From CALNXN01 sp942490645 (lineage in GTDB: Bacteria > Pseudomonadota > Alphaproteobacteria > Rhodobacterales > Rhodobacteraceae), in contig CALNXN010000002.1 in NCBI GenBank assembly GCA_942490645.1, positions 452,035-516,034 on the forward strand: 64,000 bases of DNA. Direction: 5' to 3'. How positions within the stretch are numbered: the first letter of the stretch is position 1; each line of letters starts with the position of its first letter. Of this stretch, positions 1 through 8,606 are shown piece after piece. Both the position numbers and the translations under genes were made by a program. The notes below the pieces were generated by a model, which saw only the letters and a program-made list of their open reading frames with translations, had not been told where the DNA came from and made no database searches.

Positions 1-755
1 TCAAACTTCAGGTCAATACCATACGCTTGCGTACCCACTGACTTTGGTACGATATCCAAACGCTGCAATGGCTTACCAATCAAACGCCATTCGCTTGGAT
101 CTCGTAGTTCAACATCCAGAACCGGGTCAATGTTCGAAGCAGCCTGCGCAAGTGACGTGTAGTCGAGCCGTGTATCATCAGGCAAAACAACTGCACCGCG
201 TTCCGTTCTGAGCGCATCAACAGGTTGCCCAGTTTGCGCTGCTGCAGCCACCTTCAGCGTTTCTCGGGCCACGGCACCTGCCATGCGCAGTTTGTCAAAA
301 CTATCGGGCACTGAAGTGGACCCACCGGTCAATTGCGCCCCCAAAAGTTTAATCATTCCCCCCATCACAGACCGCATTGTCTGCGCGGGCATGCCACGGT
401 CTGTCGACATGAAAGGGACCGCCTCATCCGCCAGCGCGGTGTTGTAGTAAGCTGCGGCAGGCGTGCCGAAACTGACCTCGAACTGGCCCATTTCAAGGTC
501 CATTTCTTCGGCAATTAACATGGCTTGCATCTGCACGGACCCCTGCCCGATGTCAGGATGCGGCGTCACCAGAGTGATCCCCTGAGGGGTTATCTTGACC
601 CAAGGATTAAATGTCGCCTCGCCGTCTTGCAAAGTCTCGACGAGCGGATTTTTCAAAGGGCGGCTGACCATGTAGGCGCCGAAGGCAACGCCCCCTGCCA
701 AGGCCGCTGAGCCGATCAGAAACGTCCTGCGTGCAATCGTTTTCGCGCGTCCCAT
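1..755 (-). CDS. Molybdopterin-binding oxidoreductase large subunit, partial (isoquinoline 1-oxidoreductase / xanthine dehydrogenase family)
   Basis: The minus-strand frame is open from an ATG at 753-755 to the window edge, so only about the first 250 residues are present. The N-terminus is a Tat signal: an ARRTFLIG twin-arginine motif followed by an Ala/Gly-rich hydrophobic stretch. This points to a periplasmic or membrane-anchored enzyme, as for IorB-type beta subunits and Tat-exported aldehyde oxidases. The mature part begins with the TPHPDIGQG segment typical of the molybdopterin-binding subunit. It lies 3 bp downstream of a [2Fe-2S] subunit gene, the normal partner in this two-subunit family. 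The substrate cannot be read from the sequence. The family call is fairly secure; the distinction between isoquinoline and aldehyde oxidase is not. Confidence 0.8.
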   Translation of the reverse strand, partial: MGRAKTIARRTFLIGSAALAGGVAFGAYMVSRPLKNPLVETLQDGEATFNPWVKITPQGITLVTPHPDIGQGSVQMQAMLIAEEMDLEMGQFEVSFGTPAAAYYNTALADEAVPFMSTDRGMPAQTMRSVMGGMIKLLGAQLTGGSTSVPDSFDKLRMAGAVARETLKVAAAAQTGQPVDALRTERGAVVLPDDTRLDYTSLAQAASNIDPVLDVELRDPSEWRLIGKPLQRLDIVPKSVGTQAYGIDLKF

Positions 756-758
756 ATC

Positions 759-1217
759 CTACGCTCCCTGCAACTTGGTGGCAGCGGATTTGACGGCCGC
801 TCGGATGCGTGGGTAAGTTCCGCAGCGGCACAAATTTCCGCTCATCGCGGCATCAATGTCTGCGTCTGTCGGGTTCGGTGTGAGATCCAGGAAGGATGCC
901 GCCTGCATGATCTGCCCTGCTTGGCAGTATCCGCATTGTGCAACCTGCAATTCGATCCACGCCTCTTGTACCGCATGAAGCGCCTCCGGTGTGCCCAAGC
1001 CTTCTATGGTTGTGATGTCGCCATCCACGTCCGCAGCAGCCAACTGACAGGACCGTACCGCTACGCCGTCCACATGCACAGTACAGGCGCCGCATTGCGC
1101 AATCCCACAGCCGTATTTGACGCCCGTTATCCCCAATTCATCGCGCAGAACCCACAAGAGTGGCATGTCATCTTCGACATCCACATCATGTGTTTCGCCG
1201 TTCACAGTCAATCGCAT
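759..1217 (-). CDS. (2Fe-2S)-binding subunit of a molybdenum hydroxylase (IorA-like)
   Basis: This 152-aa protein has the standard two-cluster architecture of the small subunit of molybdenum hydroxylases. An N-terminal ferredoxin fold carries GCGIAQCGAC, and a C-terminal helical domain carries QCGYCQAGQ and GNLCRCGTY. It passes electrons from the molybdenum cofactor of its partner. I chose the ATG at 1217 (MRLTVNGE) because the frame upstream to 1664 is unlike the family and overlaps the divergent regulator. It is the first gene of a pair with the large subunit, 3 bp apart. The divergent AraC-type gene is its likely regulator. Confidence 0.9.
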   Translation of the reverse strand: MRLTVNGETHDVDVEDDMPLLWVLRDELGITGVKYGCGIAQCGACTVHVDGVAVRSCQLAAADVDGDITTIEGLGTPEALHAVQEAWIELQVAQCGYCQAGQIMQAASFLDLTPNPTDADIDAAMSGNLCRCGTYPRIRAAVKSAATKLQGA

Positions 1218-1397
1218 CTTTATGCCTCGCTGACGGGTTTTGTCCCTCTGTATGCTATCAAAGATAGCCACGCCTGGCTTCCTGGCCACCCTCAATTCGC
1301 GCCAATCTACAAACAAATCGCGCCATGACACCACCATGCTCTGGCGAGACCGGGCTGTGCGCGCAATACTGCCCACAGGATCAGAGGATCTTTTGGT

Positions 1398-2408
1398 ATG
1401 TATGGCAATGACCTGCGTTACAAACATGCACCTGCGCTGGAACAGCTTTGCGCCCTCCTTGGCCTGAGCGTGGGCAAAGTCCTGCGCCGCGCCAAACTGC
1501 CCACTGACTTTCTGACGCAATTGGGACGCGGTCCGACCCCCGCGCAATACTTCGATATTTGGGAAGCTGTCTGCGCCGAAAGCGGACGCGACGATCTTGC
1601 GCTTTTCTTGGGGCGCGCTTACGCCAAAGGACCATTCAACCCAGCCGTTTTTGCCTTTAGCCAAAGCCCCGATGTGCTATCCGGGCTACACAGGTTGGCG
1701 ATCTTCAAGCCTCTGATCGGGCCCTGCCACTTCGACGTCGTTCCGCATGATCAGGGTGTTGATGTCACCATTAGTTCGGTCTGGCCGAATCTGTCCCTGC
1801 CACCCAGCATGCATACTCTTGAAATCGTCTATATCCTTGAGAATATAAGACATTGCACCGATCATCACGTCATCCCAATCAGGATTGAAATGCCTTTTCC
1901 AGACCAGGTGACGCCACAGGAGGCCGCATACTTTGGTGCCATGCCTGCTCAGTCGGATCGGCTCAAGTTGACGATTTCCATGCGGGATGCGGCGCTGCCG
2001 TTGCTGGCCAAGGAATTGGAGCAATGGGCCTGGATCGAAGCGGATCTCAAGCATCAGATCGCACAAGCCGATGCGTCGGGAAGTGTTGCAAATCGCGTCA
2101 AAGCGGCCTTGGTGGAGCTTTTGCCGGCGGGTTTGCCTACACTGGACCATGCCTCAAACCATCTTCACTTGAGCGTGCGTACTTTGCAACGTCAACTGGC
2201 CGCAGAGGGCACGTCCTTTCAGGCAGTGCTGGATGAGACCCGATGCGAGTTGGCGCTGCAATACTTGCGCAGTAACAGCGTCAGTATCGACGAGATTTCA
2301 TTTCTGCTGGCCTATTCCGCGACCAACAGCTTTTACCGGGCCTTCCATGGCTGGACCGGGATGACGCCGCAACAGGCCCGTCGGGATATGCTCACCCGCG
2401 CATCCTGA
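1398..2408 (+). CDS. AraC family transcriptional regulator
   Basis: This is a 336-aa DNA-binding regulator. The C-terminal ~90 residues form the double helix-turn-helix of AraC/XylS proteins, with the LSVRTLQRQLAAEGTSF and FYRAFHGWTGMTPQQAR signatures. The first ~200 residues resemble the arabinose-binding-like effector domain of the OruR/ArgR-type subfamily. It is transcribed away from the molybdenum hydroxylase genes with 180 bp between them, so control of that pair by an aromatic or aldehyde inducer is a reasonable inference. No operator was recognised. Start: ATG at 1398, as the upstream frame offers no better one. Confidence 0.88.
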   Translation: MYGNDLRYKHAPALEQLCALLGLSVGKVLRRAKLPTDFLTQLGRGPTPAQYFDIWEAVCAESGRDDLALFLGRAYAKGPFNPAVFAFSQSPDVLSGLHRLAIFKPLIGPCHFDVVPHDQGVDVTISSVWPNLSLPPSMHTLEIVYILENIRHCTDHHVIPIRIEMPFPDQVTPQEAAYFGAMPAQSDRLKLTISMRDAALPLLAKELEQWAWIEADLKHQIAQADASGSVANRVKAALVELLPAGLPTLDHASNHLHLSVRTLQRQLAAEGTSFQAVLDETRCELALQYLRSNSVSIDEISFLLAYSATNSFYRAFHGWTGMTPQQARRDMLTRAS

Positions 2409-2409
2409 T

Positions 2410-2563
2410 CGACGCGGCCCGCTTTGCAGATCAGCCAGTAGATCAGTAGTGATCCCTTGCCCTTGATCTCGACGGTGCCACGCAAGCCGAACCGATACGC
2501 GTCTCCAATCAAGGCTTTGGTTTCCTCGGTCAGTTGGATGCGCCTCACATCCCTATGGCTTTG
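2410..2563 (-). pseudogene. Remnant of a class III adenylate/guanylate cyclase C-terminus
   Basis: The minus strand encodes QLTEETKALIGDAYRF followed by RGTVEIKGKG and IYWL. This is the conserved C-terminal end of the class III nucleotide cyclase catalytic domain, where the KGKG stretch comes just before the last beta strand. Nothing upstream on this strand supplies the catalytic metal-binding part, and the frame then runs into the end of the AraC gene. It is therefore a fragment of about 50 residues without a start or a complete domain. An intact cyclase of the same family is found at 49114-51030, but I cannot say whether the fragment derives from a paralogue of it. Confidence 0.55.
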
Positions 2564-2694
2564 CATACGGCTAACCCATGTGAATCGAGCGGCACAAAGA
2601 ACCATGAATAGGGACCGGCTGCACGCGCCGCGGCGCCATTCTCGAACCTGTCAAAACTGGTTTCAATGTCAATTGTCGTGGTCACGGAAACGGA

Positions 2695-3385
2695 TTAGCC
2701 GGGCACCAGAATACACACCGTTATCGATCCGCTAAGCGGATCAACATTGGCCTTGGTCTTTTGGCAAAAACCGTTGAAGCAATCATCCTTGAGATACTGC
2801 TGGCAAAGAACTTGTTGGCCAAGGTAATTTCATACCCTTTGCCGTAACTGGCGAACGTGCCGGTAAAGGTGATGTTCGCAACATATGTCGCACCGCTTAA
2901 GGACCCGACTGCCCATGCAACCGACGCTTCCGCTGCGGTGGGCGATCCTCCGCCTTAGTTCGCTTCAAGCTCGATTCCAGCCAGGTTGAACGAGAAGGTT
3001 CCAACCGTGGCCAGAAGCGTATTATTCGTGAAAGTGAGCTTACGGATCGCGGTTGCCCTATTCCCAATTATGCCGCTAACCCCGATCGATGCGAACCCAT
3101 CGAACCCATTGACATCCAACATCAATTCGAGAGATGAAAAACCGTTCTCGTTTTAAATCGCCGTGCCAGTCACGGTATCTACGACGATTCCAAACCCGGT
3201 CACAATTTCGGCGTCTGTAGCGGCAGCGAAATCGACAGGCGTGTCGCCGGGGCCATTTATAGAGCCATTCACATTCACGTTGGCGTTGCTGAAATCAACT
3301 GTCGGGCATCAATGTGGCCGCCGATGCCTGAGCTAAAGATATTGCGAAAATAGCGTGGCGAAAGGGAGGGGTTTTATTGAATACA
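2695..3385 (-). pseudogene. Decayed gene for a secreted, glycine/asparagine-rich protein
   Basis: No long frame survives, but minus-strand translation shows coherent protein-like segments broken by stops and frame changes. Near 3385 there is a start-like stretch with hydrophobic signal-peptide character. This is followed by NVNVNGSINGPGDT, then a long segment with ELMLDVNGFDGFASIG and LTFTNNTLLATVGTFSF. The composition and beta-rich look recall secreted choice-of-anchor or calcium-dependent surface proteins, but no family is recognised. Stops occur inside otherwise good frames (for example around 2958 and 3154), so this is real decay and not only indel error. Confidence in the exact limits is low. 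Confidence 0.4.
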
Positions 3386-3461
3386 TTGAATTATCTTCGT
3401 TGACCTGTGACGGCAAAATACCATCGACGACAACATGTTTTGTCAAAAAAATTTTGAACCA

Positions 3462-3500
3462 ACGAAAACGGCCATGCCCGCTAGGGGACATGGCCGTTAA
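3462..3500 (-). terminator. Rho-independent terminator after rpmI-rplT
   Basis: A 10-bp perfect inverted repeat (3467-3476 with 3489-3498, AACGGCCATG) has a short loop whose CCC/GGG can extend the stem. Read on the minus strand it is followed by TTTT. It lies 24 bp past the rplT stop, where the transcript of the ribosomal protein pair should end. Confidence 0.75.
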
Positions 3501-3521
3501 AAGTTCAGATATCTGAGTGAA

Positions 3522-3887
3522 TTACGCCGCCAGCGCGTCCTGTGCTTGCTTGACGATAGCACCGAACGCATCTGGTTCGTGCACCGCCAGATCGGCCAGA
3601 ACCTTGCGGTCCACTTCGATACCGGCCAATGACAAGCCGTTGATGAAACGGCTGTATGTCAGCGCCTCGTCGTGGCTGCGCACGGCTGCATTGATCCGTT
3701 GAATCCACAGCGCGCGGAAGTTGCGCTTGCGGTTCTTCCGGTCACGGGTCGCGTATTGGTTCGCCTTATCGACGGCCTGACGCGCGACCTTGAAGGTGCT
3801 CTTGCGGCGACCGTAGTAACCTTTGGCGGCCTTGATGACCTTCTTGTGGCGGGCGTGGGTGACTGTACCACCTTTAACTCTGGACAT
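3522..3887 (-). CDS. rplT: 50S ribosomal protein L20
   Basis: L20 binds 23S rRNA early in large-subunit assembly. The 121-aa product has the typical length and begins MSRVKGGTVTHARHKKVIK. This leads into the very basic N-terminal extension (GYYGRRKSTFKVARQAV, RDRKNRKRNFR) that threads through the rRNA. The globular C-terminus contains RFINGLSLAGIEVDRK. It follows rpmI by 11 bp, the conserved pairing, and is followed by a terminator. infC, which often precedes this pair, is absent immediately upstream, a common arrangement in Rhodobacterales. Confidence 0.98.
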   Translation of the reverse strand: MSRVKGGTVTHARHKKVIKAAKGYYGRRKSTFKVARQAVDKANQYATRDRKNRKRNFRALWIQRINAAVRSHDEALTYSRFINGLSLAGIEVDRKVLADLAVHEPDAFGAIVKQAQDALAA

Positions 3888-3898
3888 ATCGGCTCTCC

Positions 3899-4099
3899 TT
3901 AACGGTCGTAGGGCATGAAGCCCTTGATGATCTTTGCATCAGGTGCCGACAATTCTGTCGTCCCGCGTGCATTGCGAATGAATTTGCGTGTCCGCTTGAT
4001 CATGCCGTGGCGTTTACCCGCCTGGCCGCCGATGACCTTGCCAGTGGCCGTCACCTTGAAGCGCTTTTTGGCGCTCGATTTCGTCTTCATCTTGGGCAT
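3899..4099 (-). CDS. rpmI: 50S ribosomal protein L35
   Basis: A 66-aa basic protein with the whole L35 signature: MPKMKTKSSAKKRFKVT at the N-terminus, then GKRHGMIKRT and the C-terminal KIIKGFMPYDR. It is the first gene of the rpmI-rplT operon on the minus strand. A GGAG ribosome-binding sequence lies just upstream of the ATG. Confidence 0.98.
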   Translation of the reverse strand: MPKMKTKSSAKKRFKVTATGKVIGGQAGKRHGMIKRTRKFIRNARGTTELSAPDAKIIKGFMPYDR

Positions 4100-4499
4100 T
4101 TCCGTCTCCTACGTCTGATCGGTTTCAAGCGCGACTCGGCATGCCACTTTGGCCGGACGCGCGGAACGAAGGTGCCGTATAGGAGGACTCCAGAGGTTTG
4201 GCAACACTGATTGTCGCCAAGCCAGCCCTAAACAGGCGCATGGCGTCAAAGTCATCTGCGTCACCGCCCAGCATCAAAGACGGCCCCTCTGGCAAGAGGA
4301 CAAGAGCATCCGCTTTGAAATAACCAAACTGAAAGCAGAGCACGCCCGAGGCACTAAACCACTATTGGCCAGAGAAACCTTTTAACAGAATGTAATTATT
4401 AAAAAAATGAAACGGCGACATAGGACGACGGATCAAACCAACGGGCGCGCCTCAAAATAGAGACACCCTGCGATTTGCGATTTTTGCAGCATCATCGCC
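4100..4499. other. Intergenic region upstream of rpmI
   Basis: About 400 bp with no supportable gene. The proximal part must hold the promoter and leader of rpmI-rplT; I could not place -35/-10 boxes with confidence. An A-rich patch lies near 4390-4410. Short frames here on both strands lack coding character. Confidence 0.5.
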
Positions 4500-4721
4500 T
4501 TATAAAAACTGCCGCACAACCCGCATGAAGACGTCCGGGATCTGGTCCATTCGGTACCCTCCCGGCTGTTGTTGCATTGCATAAAGGATCAACCCCCCCG
4601 CAATCAGTACCAGCACCGCAGACGCACGCGGAGCGCGTTTGTCACTCATGGCTGACAAAACAGAAGGGACGGCAAACACGGCAAGGATGAGGCCCAAGAC
4701 CAGTGCAAAATCAGGTTCCAT
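4500..4721 (-). CDS. Small membrane protein of unknown function
   Basis: This 73-aa protein has two predicted membrane segments, at residues ~5-23 (FALVLGLILAVFAVPSVLSA) and ~34-48 (ASAVLVLIAGGLILYAM). They are separated by a positively charged loop (DKRAPR). A short soluble C-terminal tail ends in RVVRQFL. I do not recognise a named family. It sits 31 bp downstream of pyk on the same strand and may be cotranscribed with it. Length, hydrophobicity pattern and clean codon use support a real gene. Confidence 0.7.
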   Translation of the reverse strand: MEPDFALVLGLILAVFAVPSVLSAMSDKRAPRASAVLVLIAGGLILYAMQQQPGGYRMDQIPDVFMRVVRQFL

Positions 4722-4752
4722 AGTGCAGAACTTTCGCAGTTAATACTTTACA

Positions 4753-6198
4753 CTACTCTGGATCAGTATTGAAAATCAAACGTTCGTCGCAGGGTGCCAC
4801 GCGCAAAATATTCGTGCTGCCCGGCACGTTGAAGGGCACCCCGGCGGTGACCACGATTTGGTCATCGGCTTGCGCAAAGCCCTCTTCGCGTGCCGCTTTG
4901 GCCGCAGCCACAACCGCCATCTTGAACCGCTCCAACTCGCCGGTGATCACGCAATTCGTCCCCCAGCTCAGCGCCAAGCGCCGCGCTGTGCCCATCAGCG
5001 GCGTCAATGCAATGATTGGCACGCGGGGACGCTCGCGCGCGACCAGCAATGCGGTCGTGCCGCTTTGTGTAAAGCAACAAATCGCCTTGATATCCGTGGT
5101 TTCGGCGATCTCTCGTGCAGCGGCGACGATCCCGTCAGCCACGCTGGTGCGCTCGGCACTGCGCGAGCTTTCGATGATCTGCGTGTAGGTCGGGTCTTGC
5201 TCCACTTCGGTGGCTACATTGCTCATGGTCGTGACCGCTTCGACCGGATAGCTGCCCGCCGCGGATTCCGCCGAAAGCATTACCGCATCCGCACCTTCGT
5301 AGATAGCCGTCGCTACATCGGAGACTTCAGCCCGCGTCGGCATCGGACTTTCAATCATGCTTTCCAGCATTTGAGTCGCCACAATCACCGGCTTGGCCGC
5401 GGAGCGACACTTGCGCACAAGACGCTTTTGAATGGGCGGCACATTCTGCACTGGCAATTCGACGCCCAGATCACCGCGCGCCACCATAATGCCGTCGCTT
5501 TCGGCAAGGATCGCGTCAAAATTGGTGACCGCTGATGGCTTTTCAATCTTGGACAGCAAGGCGGCACGGCCTTTGGTCAGAACCCGTGCCTCCTGAACGT
5601 CTTCGGGACGCTGCACAAAGCTCAACGCCAGCCAGTCGACACCCAACTCGCAGGCAAATTCCAGATCGGCGCGATCTTTTTCCGACAAGGCCGCCAGTGG
5701 CAGGATAACATCCGGAACGTTCACGCCCTTGCGATTGGAAATCGTACCGCCCGCGACGACCTTACACTCTGCAAAATCGGGACCACAGCTTTCAACTTTC
5801 AACCGGATTTTCCCGTCATTGACCAGCAACGTGGACCCCGCCGTCAGTGCCGCGAAAATTTCGGGGTGCGGTAGGCAAACCCGGCGCACGTCTCCTTCCG
5901 CAGGGTCCAGATCGAGCCGGAAGTCCGCGCCCTCTTCCAGCTCCTCTTCACCATTGGCAAACGCGCCGACACGCAGTTTGGGGCCCTGCAAGTCCGCAAG
6001 AATGCCAATGGTTCCGCCGGTGTCTTTTTCGATCTGCCGAATGATGCTGTGCTTGCTCCGGATTTCGTCGTGCGTCCCATGGCTCATGTTCAGACGAAAC
6101 ACATCTGCCCCGGCCATGTGCAGCGCATGTATGATGTCGTAGGTTTCGGATGCCGGGCCCAGCGTTGCCACGATCTTCACATTGCGCAAACGTCTCAT
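4753..6198 (-). CDS. pyk: Pyruvate kinase
   Basis: This enzyme catalyses the last glycolytic step, phosphoenolpyruvate + ADP to pyruvate + ATP, in the cytoplasm. The 481-aa product has the full fold. The N-terminal barrel has KIVATLGPAS and RLNMSHG, and the B domain spans about residues 70-165. The active-site strand is SKIEKPSAV, with the MVARGDLGVE and MLESM motifs. The C-terminal regulatory domain runs from about residue 350. Length matches the family. The ATG at 6198 is preceded by a GGGGG-rich ribosome-binding region. It is divergent from the DUF1244 gene, and the small membrane protein gene follows it. Confidence 0.97.
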   Translation of the reverse strand: MRRLRNVKIVATLGPASETYDIIHALHMAGADVFRLNMSHGTHDEIRSKHSIIRQIEKDTGGTIGILADLQGPKLRVGAFANGEEELEEGADFRLDLDPAEGDVRRVCLPHPEIFAALTAGSTLLVNDGKIRLKVESCGPDFAECKVVAGGTISNRKGVNVPDVILPLAALSEKDRADLEFACELGVDWLALSFVQRPEDVQEARVLTKGRAALLSKIEKPSAVTNFDAILAESDGIMVARGDLGVELPVQNVPPIQKRLVRKCRSAAKPVIVATQMLESMIESPMPTRAEVSDVATAIYEGADAVMLSAESAAGSYPVEAVTTMSNVATEVEQDPTYTQIIESSRSAERTSVADGIVAAAREIAETTDIKAICCFTQSGTTALLVARERPRVPIIALTPLMGTARRLALSWGTNCVITGELERFKMAVVAAAKAAREEGFAQADDQIVVTAGVPFNVPGSTNILRVAPCDERLIFNTDPE

Positions 6199-6394
6199 AA
6201 ATCGCTTATCCCCCGAGTTTCGTTATCGCTAACAGGTTATCGCTAACACCTTGTCTTATGCGTGAATTGGCATCGTAAGGCAATTGCTGGATAACCTGCA
6301 CCAATCCAGCTAAAAATTGAATGACAAAATCGAATGGTTGCTTCTCGCTATCGAGAACCCATTTTTGAATCAAACGACAAACCTTGGAGGCTCC

Positions 6395-6706
6395 ATGCCC
6401 ACTCAAACGGAAATTGAATTGCAAGCCGCAGCATTCCGCCGCCTGCAAAAGCACCTGATGCAGGACCGCACGGACGTACAAAATATCGACATGATGAACC
6501 TCGCTGGCTTTTGCCGAAACTGCCTGAGCCGCTGGTATCAGGAGGCCGCCGCAGAAAAGGGCATCGAAATGACCAAGGATGAAGCGCGCGAGTTGTATTA
6601 CGGAATGACGATGTCCGAGTGGAAGGCCAACTACCAGACCGAAGCGTCGGGCGATCAGAAAAAAGCGTTCGATCAAGCCTTTGCGCAGAATGTCGGCAAA
6701 ACCTGA
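6395..6706 (+). CDS. DUF1244 family protein
   Basis: A 103-aa cytoplasmic protein matching the DUF1244 family (PF06844). It has the RRLQKHLM...VQNIDMMNLAGFCRNCLSRWY core with a conserved CRNC pair, then the LYYGMTMSEWK motif. The function of the family is unknown; the Cys pair suggests metal or redox chemistry. I chose the ATG at 6395 because a TTGGAGG ribosome-binding site (6384-6390) precedes it at good spacing, while the longer frame from 6317 has no support. Confidence 0.9.
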   Translation: MPTQTEIELQAAAFRRLQKHLMQDRTDVQNIDMMNLAGFCRNCLSRWYQEAAAEKGIEMTKDEARELYYGMTMSEWKANYQTEASGDQKKAFDQAFAQNVGKT

Positions 6707-7545
6707 CAACGCCCGTTTGGTTGGTTTCGCACGTAAACTGCGACGGCTTGTGTGCGATAAAGCCCAACACCAAAGCTATGGAACCTACGCCACTGTTGCA
6801 AAGATTTTCCGGGCTATTTCATAGTGAGCACAACGGCGCAGTGGGGGCGCATTGCTTCGCCCACTGCTGCCACCATCACTGGCAATCAATGTGTCATGAT
6901 GCCCAGAAGACGCTCTGCAGCTTGAACAAAGCGCCAACTCAATCTTGCCCGACAGCATGCTATGTCGTCAGGCCGGGTGCGTCACGTTTGAACCCATAGA
7001 TAAGGTCTGGTTTTCTCGCTGCGCGCACAGGCAGTTTCGCAAACGCTGCATGCGCGAGAGACTTGATGCGGCCGCTTACCGGACAAGCTGGGCTTTCGTG
7101 CGGATCTAGCCCGAGATCGGGCGTTGAAACCACGTGTCGTTGGATGAAATGAGTGTTCGCGGCGGTTGCGGCAAATCAGCTTTGGCGAATACCTTCAGAG
7201 TATCACATTGTTTCATTCTCGAAACGGGATCGCCAAAACCAAATCCGTCTCATCCGCAAGTTTGGTCGTCTGCATGGGTATGATTTCAGCAAAGGCGGCA
7301 TCGATACCGAGGCTTGTCAAAGGCTGGGCTACCACAGCATCATGCGTCCGCTGCGAAGGGAAGTGTAGATGGCATAAGACGTCTTGGCACAGTCCGGTAT
7401 GGCGCACGCCCGCCGTCTTGTCGGAAACGTGATAGCAGGCGTCAATGCAGGGCGCAGCATACGGCCAAGTACACCCAACAGCACAGATATGATCATCTGG
7501 AGCAAAGATCGCATAGAGACGGTTGCAACGCCTTTTCGCCTTCCT
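6707..7545. other. Long region without a supportable gene
   Basis: 840 bp between DUF1244 and the HxlR regulator. Short frames exist on both strands. Minus-strand pieces around 7213-7407 (ending in LADETDLVLAIPFRE) and 7329-7514 (an LLGVLGRMLRPALTPA segment) have some protein-like composition but are in different frames and show no domain I recognise. The best reading is old, degraded coding sequence. No terminator or RNA gene was identified. Confidence 0.4.
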
Positions 7546-8241
7546 TCACGCTGTCTCTGGTGTCCTTTCAGCGATACTGCTTCTGATCAGCCACTTTGTA
7601 AGATTTCTTGCCATCCCGGAATGCCCGACAAGTGAAATCGTTCCATTGGGAATTTCGGTCTCAAAGCTGGAATGGCCCATCCAGGCCGATGTCATCGCCC
7701 TTAATTGACTGATGATAGAAAGGTCGACGTTATATCCAGGATCGAGATAGCACAGATCGGGCTCGACCCCTGGTTTGATGACGAGCCAATAGTTCGCCTG
7801 CTCGTTGGGGGAATCATTCAAGGAAAACTGAATGACGCTTTTGCTGATCGGCAAGTTTGACCGATTAATCCTTCGCCGGATGTTCCACATCAGCATCCGG
7901 GCATCGAGGCATTGCAGCGAAACGTCCGTCTCAATGTTGCGACGCGCCCATTCGCCAAGGGTGATCACGACCGGCTCCAGTTCGTCGGCGCATTGGGTTG
8001 TCGTGTATTCCGCATGTGCGCCAGTACCGCTTTCGCGCCGTTTGAGCAGACCTTTGACTTCCATTTCTTTCAACCGCTTTGAGAGCAGGCTTGGGGACAT
8101 CCCCGGCAAGCCACGACTGATATCATTCAAGCGCGTCGAACCGCTCCACAATTCGCACAGGACCAGCAGTGTCCACCGTAGGCCGAGCAGGTCAGCCGCC
8201 ATCGCTATGGGGCAAAACCGGGAATAAACGTTCTGGGACAT
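7546..8241 (-). CDS. HxlR family winged-helix transcriptional regulator
   Basis: A 231-aa regulator. Residues ~8-100 are an HxlR winged helix: CPIAMAADLLGLRWTLLVL, then LPGMSPSLLSKRLKEME and the wing TGAHAEYTTT. The ~120-residue C-terminal extension is longer than in minimal HxlR proteins and resembles the SCP2-like sterol-binding domain some carry, which could bind a ligand. I chose the ATG at 8241 (MSQNVYSRFCP) rather than the longer frame to 8397, because the family signature starts there. It is divergent from the small tautomerase gene, its likely target. Confidence 0.88.
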   Translation of the reverse strand: MSQNVYSRFCPIAMAADLLGLRWTLLVLCELWSGSTRLNDISRGLPGMSPSLLSKRLKEMEVKGLLKRRESGTGAHAEYTTTQCADELEPVVITLGEWARRNIETDVSLQCLDARMLMWNIRRRINRSNLPISKSVIQFSLNDSPNEQANYWLVIKPGVEPDLCYLDPGYNVDLSIISQLRAMTSAWMGHSSFETEIPNGTISLVGHSGMARNLTKWLIRSSIAERTPETA

Positions 8242-8292
8242 GGCCAGTCCTTCGCGTGAAAGCCTGCCACGTCCCGCACGGCCAAGCGAATA

Positions 8293-8306
8293 CACTAACT
8301 GTAGTG
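8293..8306. promoter_or_regulatory. Candidate HxlR operator (palindrome CACTA-N4-TAGTG)
   Basis: A perfect 5-bp inverted repeat with a 4-bp spacer lies in the 149-bp divergent space between the HxlR gene and the tautomerase, 52 bp upstream of the HxlR start. Its position and symmetry suit a dimeric winged-helix regulator. Assignment is by position only. Confidence 0.35.
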
Positions 8307-8390
8307 GGTTCACTTCATTTCGGCGACCGGAGGCAACGGGGCCGGTCGCGCCATAGATCAAAGCATTCAAAACAATAAAGGAGAAAGAGA

Positions 8391-8606
8391 ATTCCACTTG
8401 TAGATATCGAAATCATCGAAGGCGTTTTTGATCAGGCGCAAAAGGCGCAAATGATCGAAAAAATCACGGATGCCATTGTCGAGATTAAAGGCGAAGCCAT
8501 GCGGGCTGTGACTTGGGTCCGTGTCAAAGAGGTTCAGTCCGGTCATTGGGGAATTGGCGGCACGAGGCCAAGCTCTGCCGACATCAAGGCTATGGCCGCA
8601 GGTTAA
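8391..8606 (+). CDS. 4-oxalocrotonate tautomerase family protein, apparent ATT start codon
   Basis: The frame 8391-8606 translates as xPLVDIEIIEGVF...SGHWGIGGTRPSSADIKAMAAG and then stops. This is a full-length (71 aa) 4-OT-like tautomerase whose Pro immediately after the initiator would be the catalytic base. The codon at the Met position is ATT, not ATG/GTG/TTG. An AAAGGAG ribosome-binding sequence ends 7 bp upstream of it, at ideal spacing, and no other in-frame start precedes the catalytic proline. Either ATT is used, as in infC and pcnB of E. coli, or a point mutation or sequencing error has hit the start. The gene is divergent from the HxlR regulator. Confidence 0.7.
   Translation: MPLVDIEIIEGVFDQAQKAQMIEKITDAIVEIKGEAMRAVTWVRVKEVQSGHWGIGGTRPSSADIKAMAAG

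Noticed and set aside
1218..1664. N-terminal extension of the (2Fe-2S) subunit to 1664
   Set aside because: The extra ~149 residues have no family similarity and lie antisense to the AraC gene; the normal N-terminus begins at 1217.
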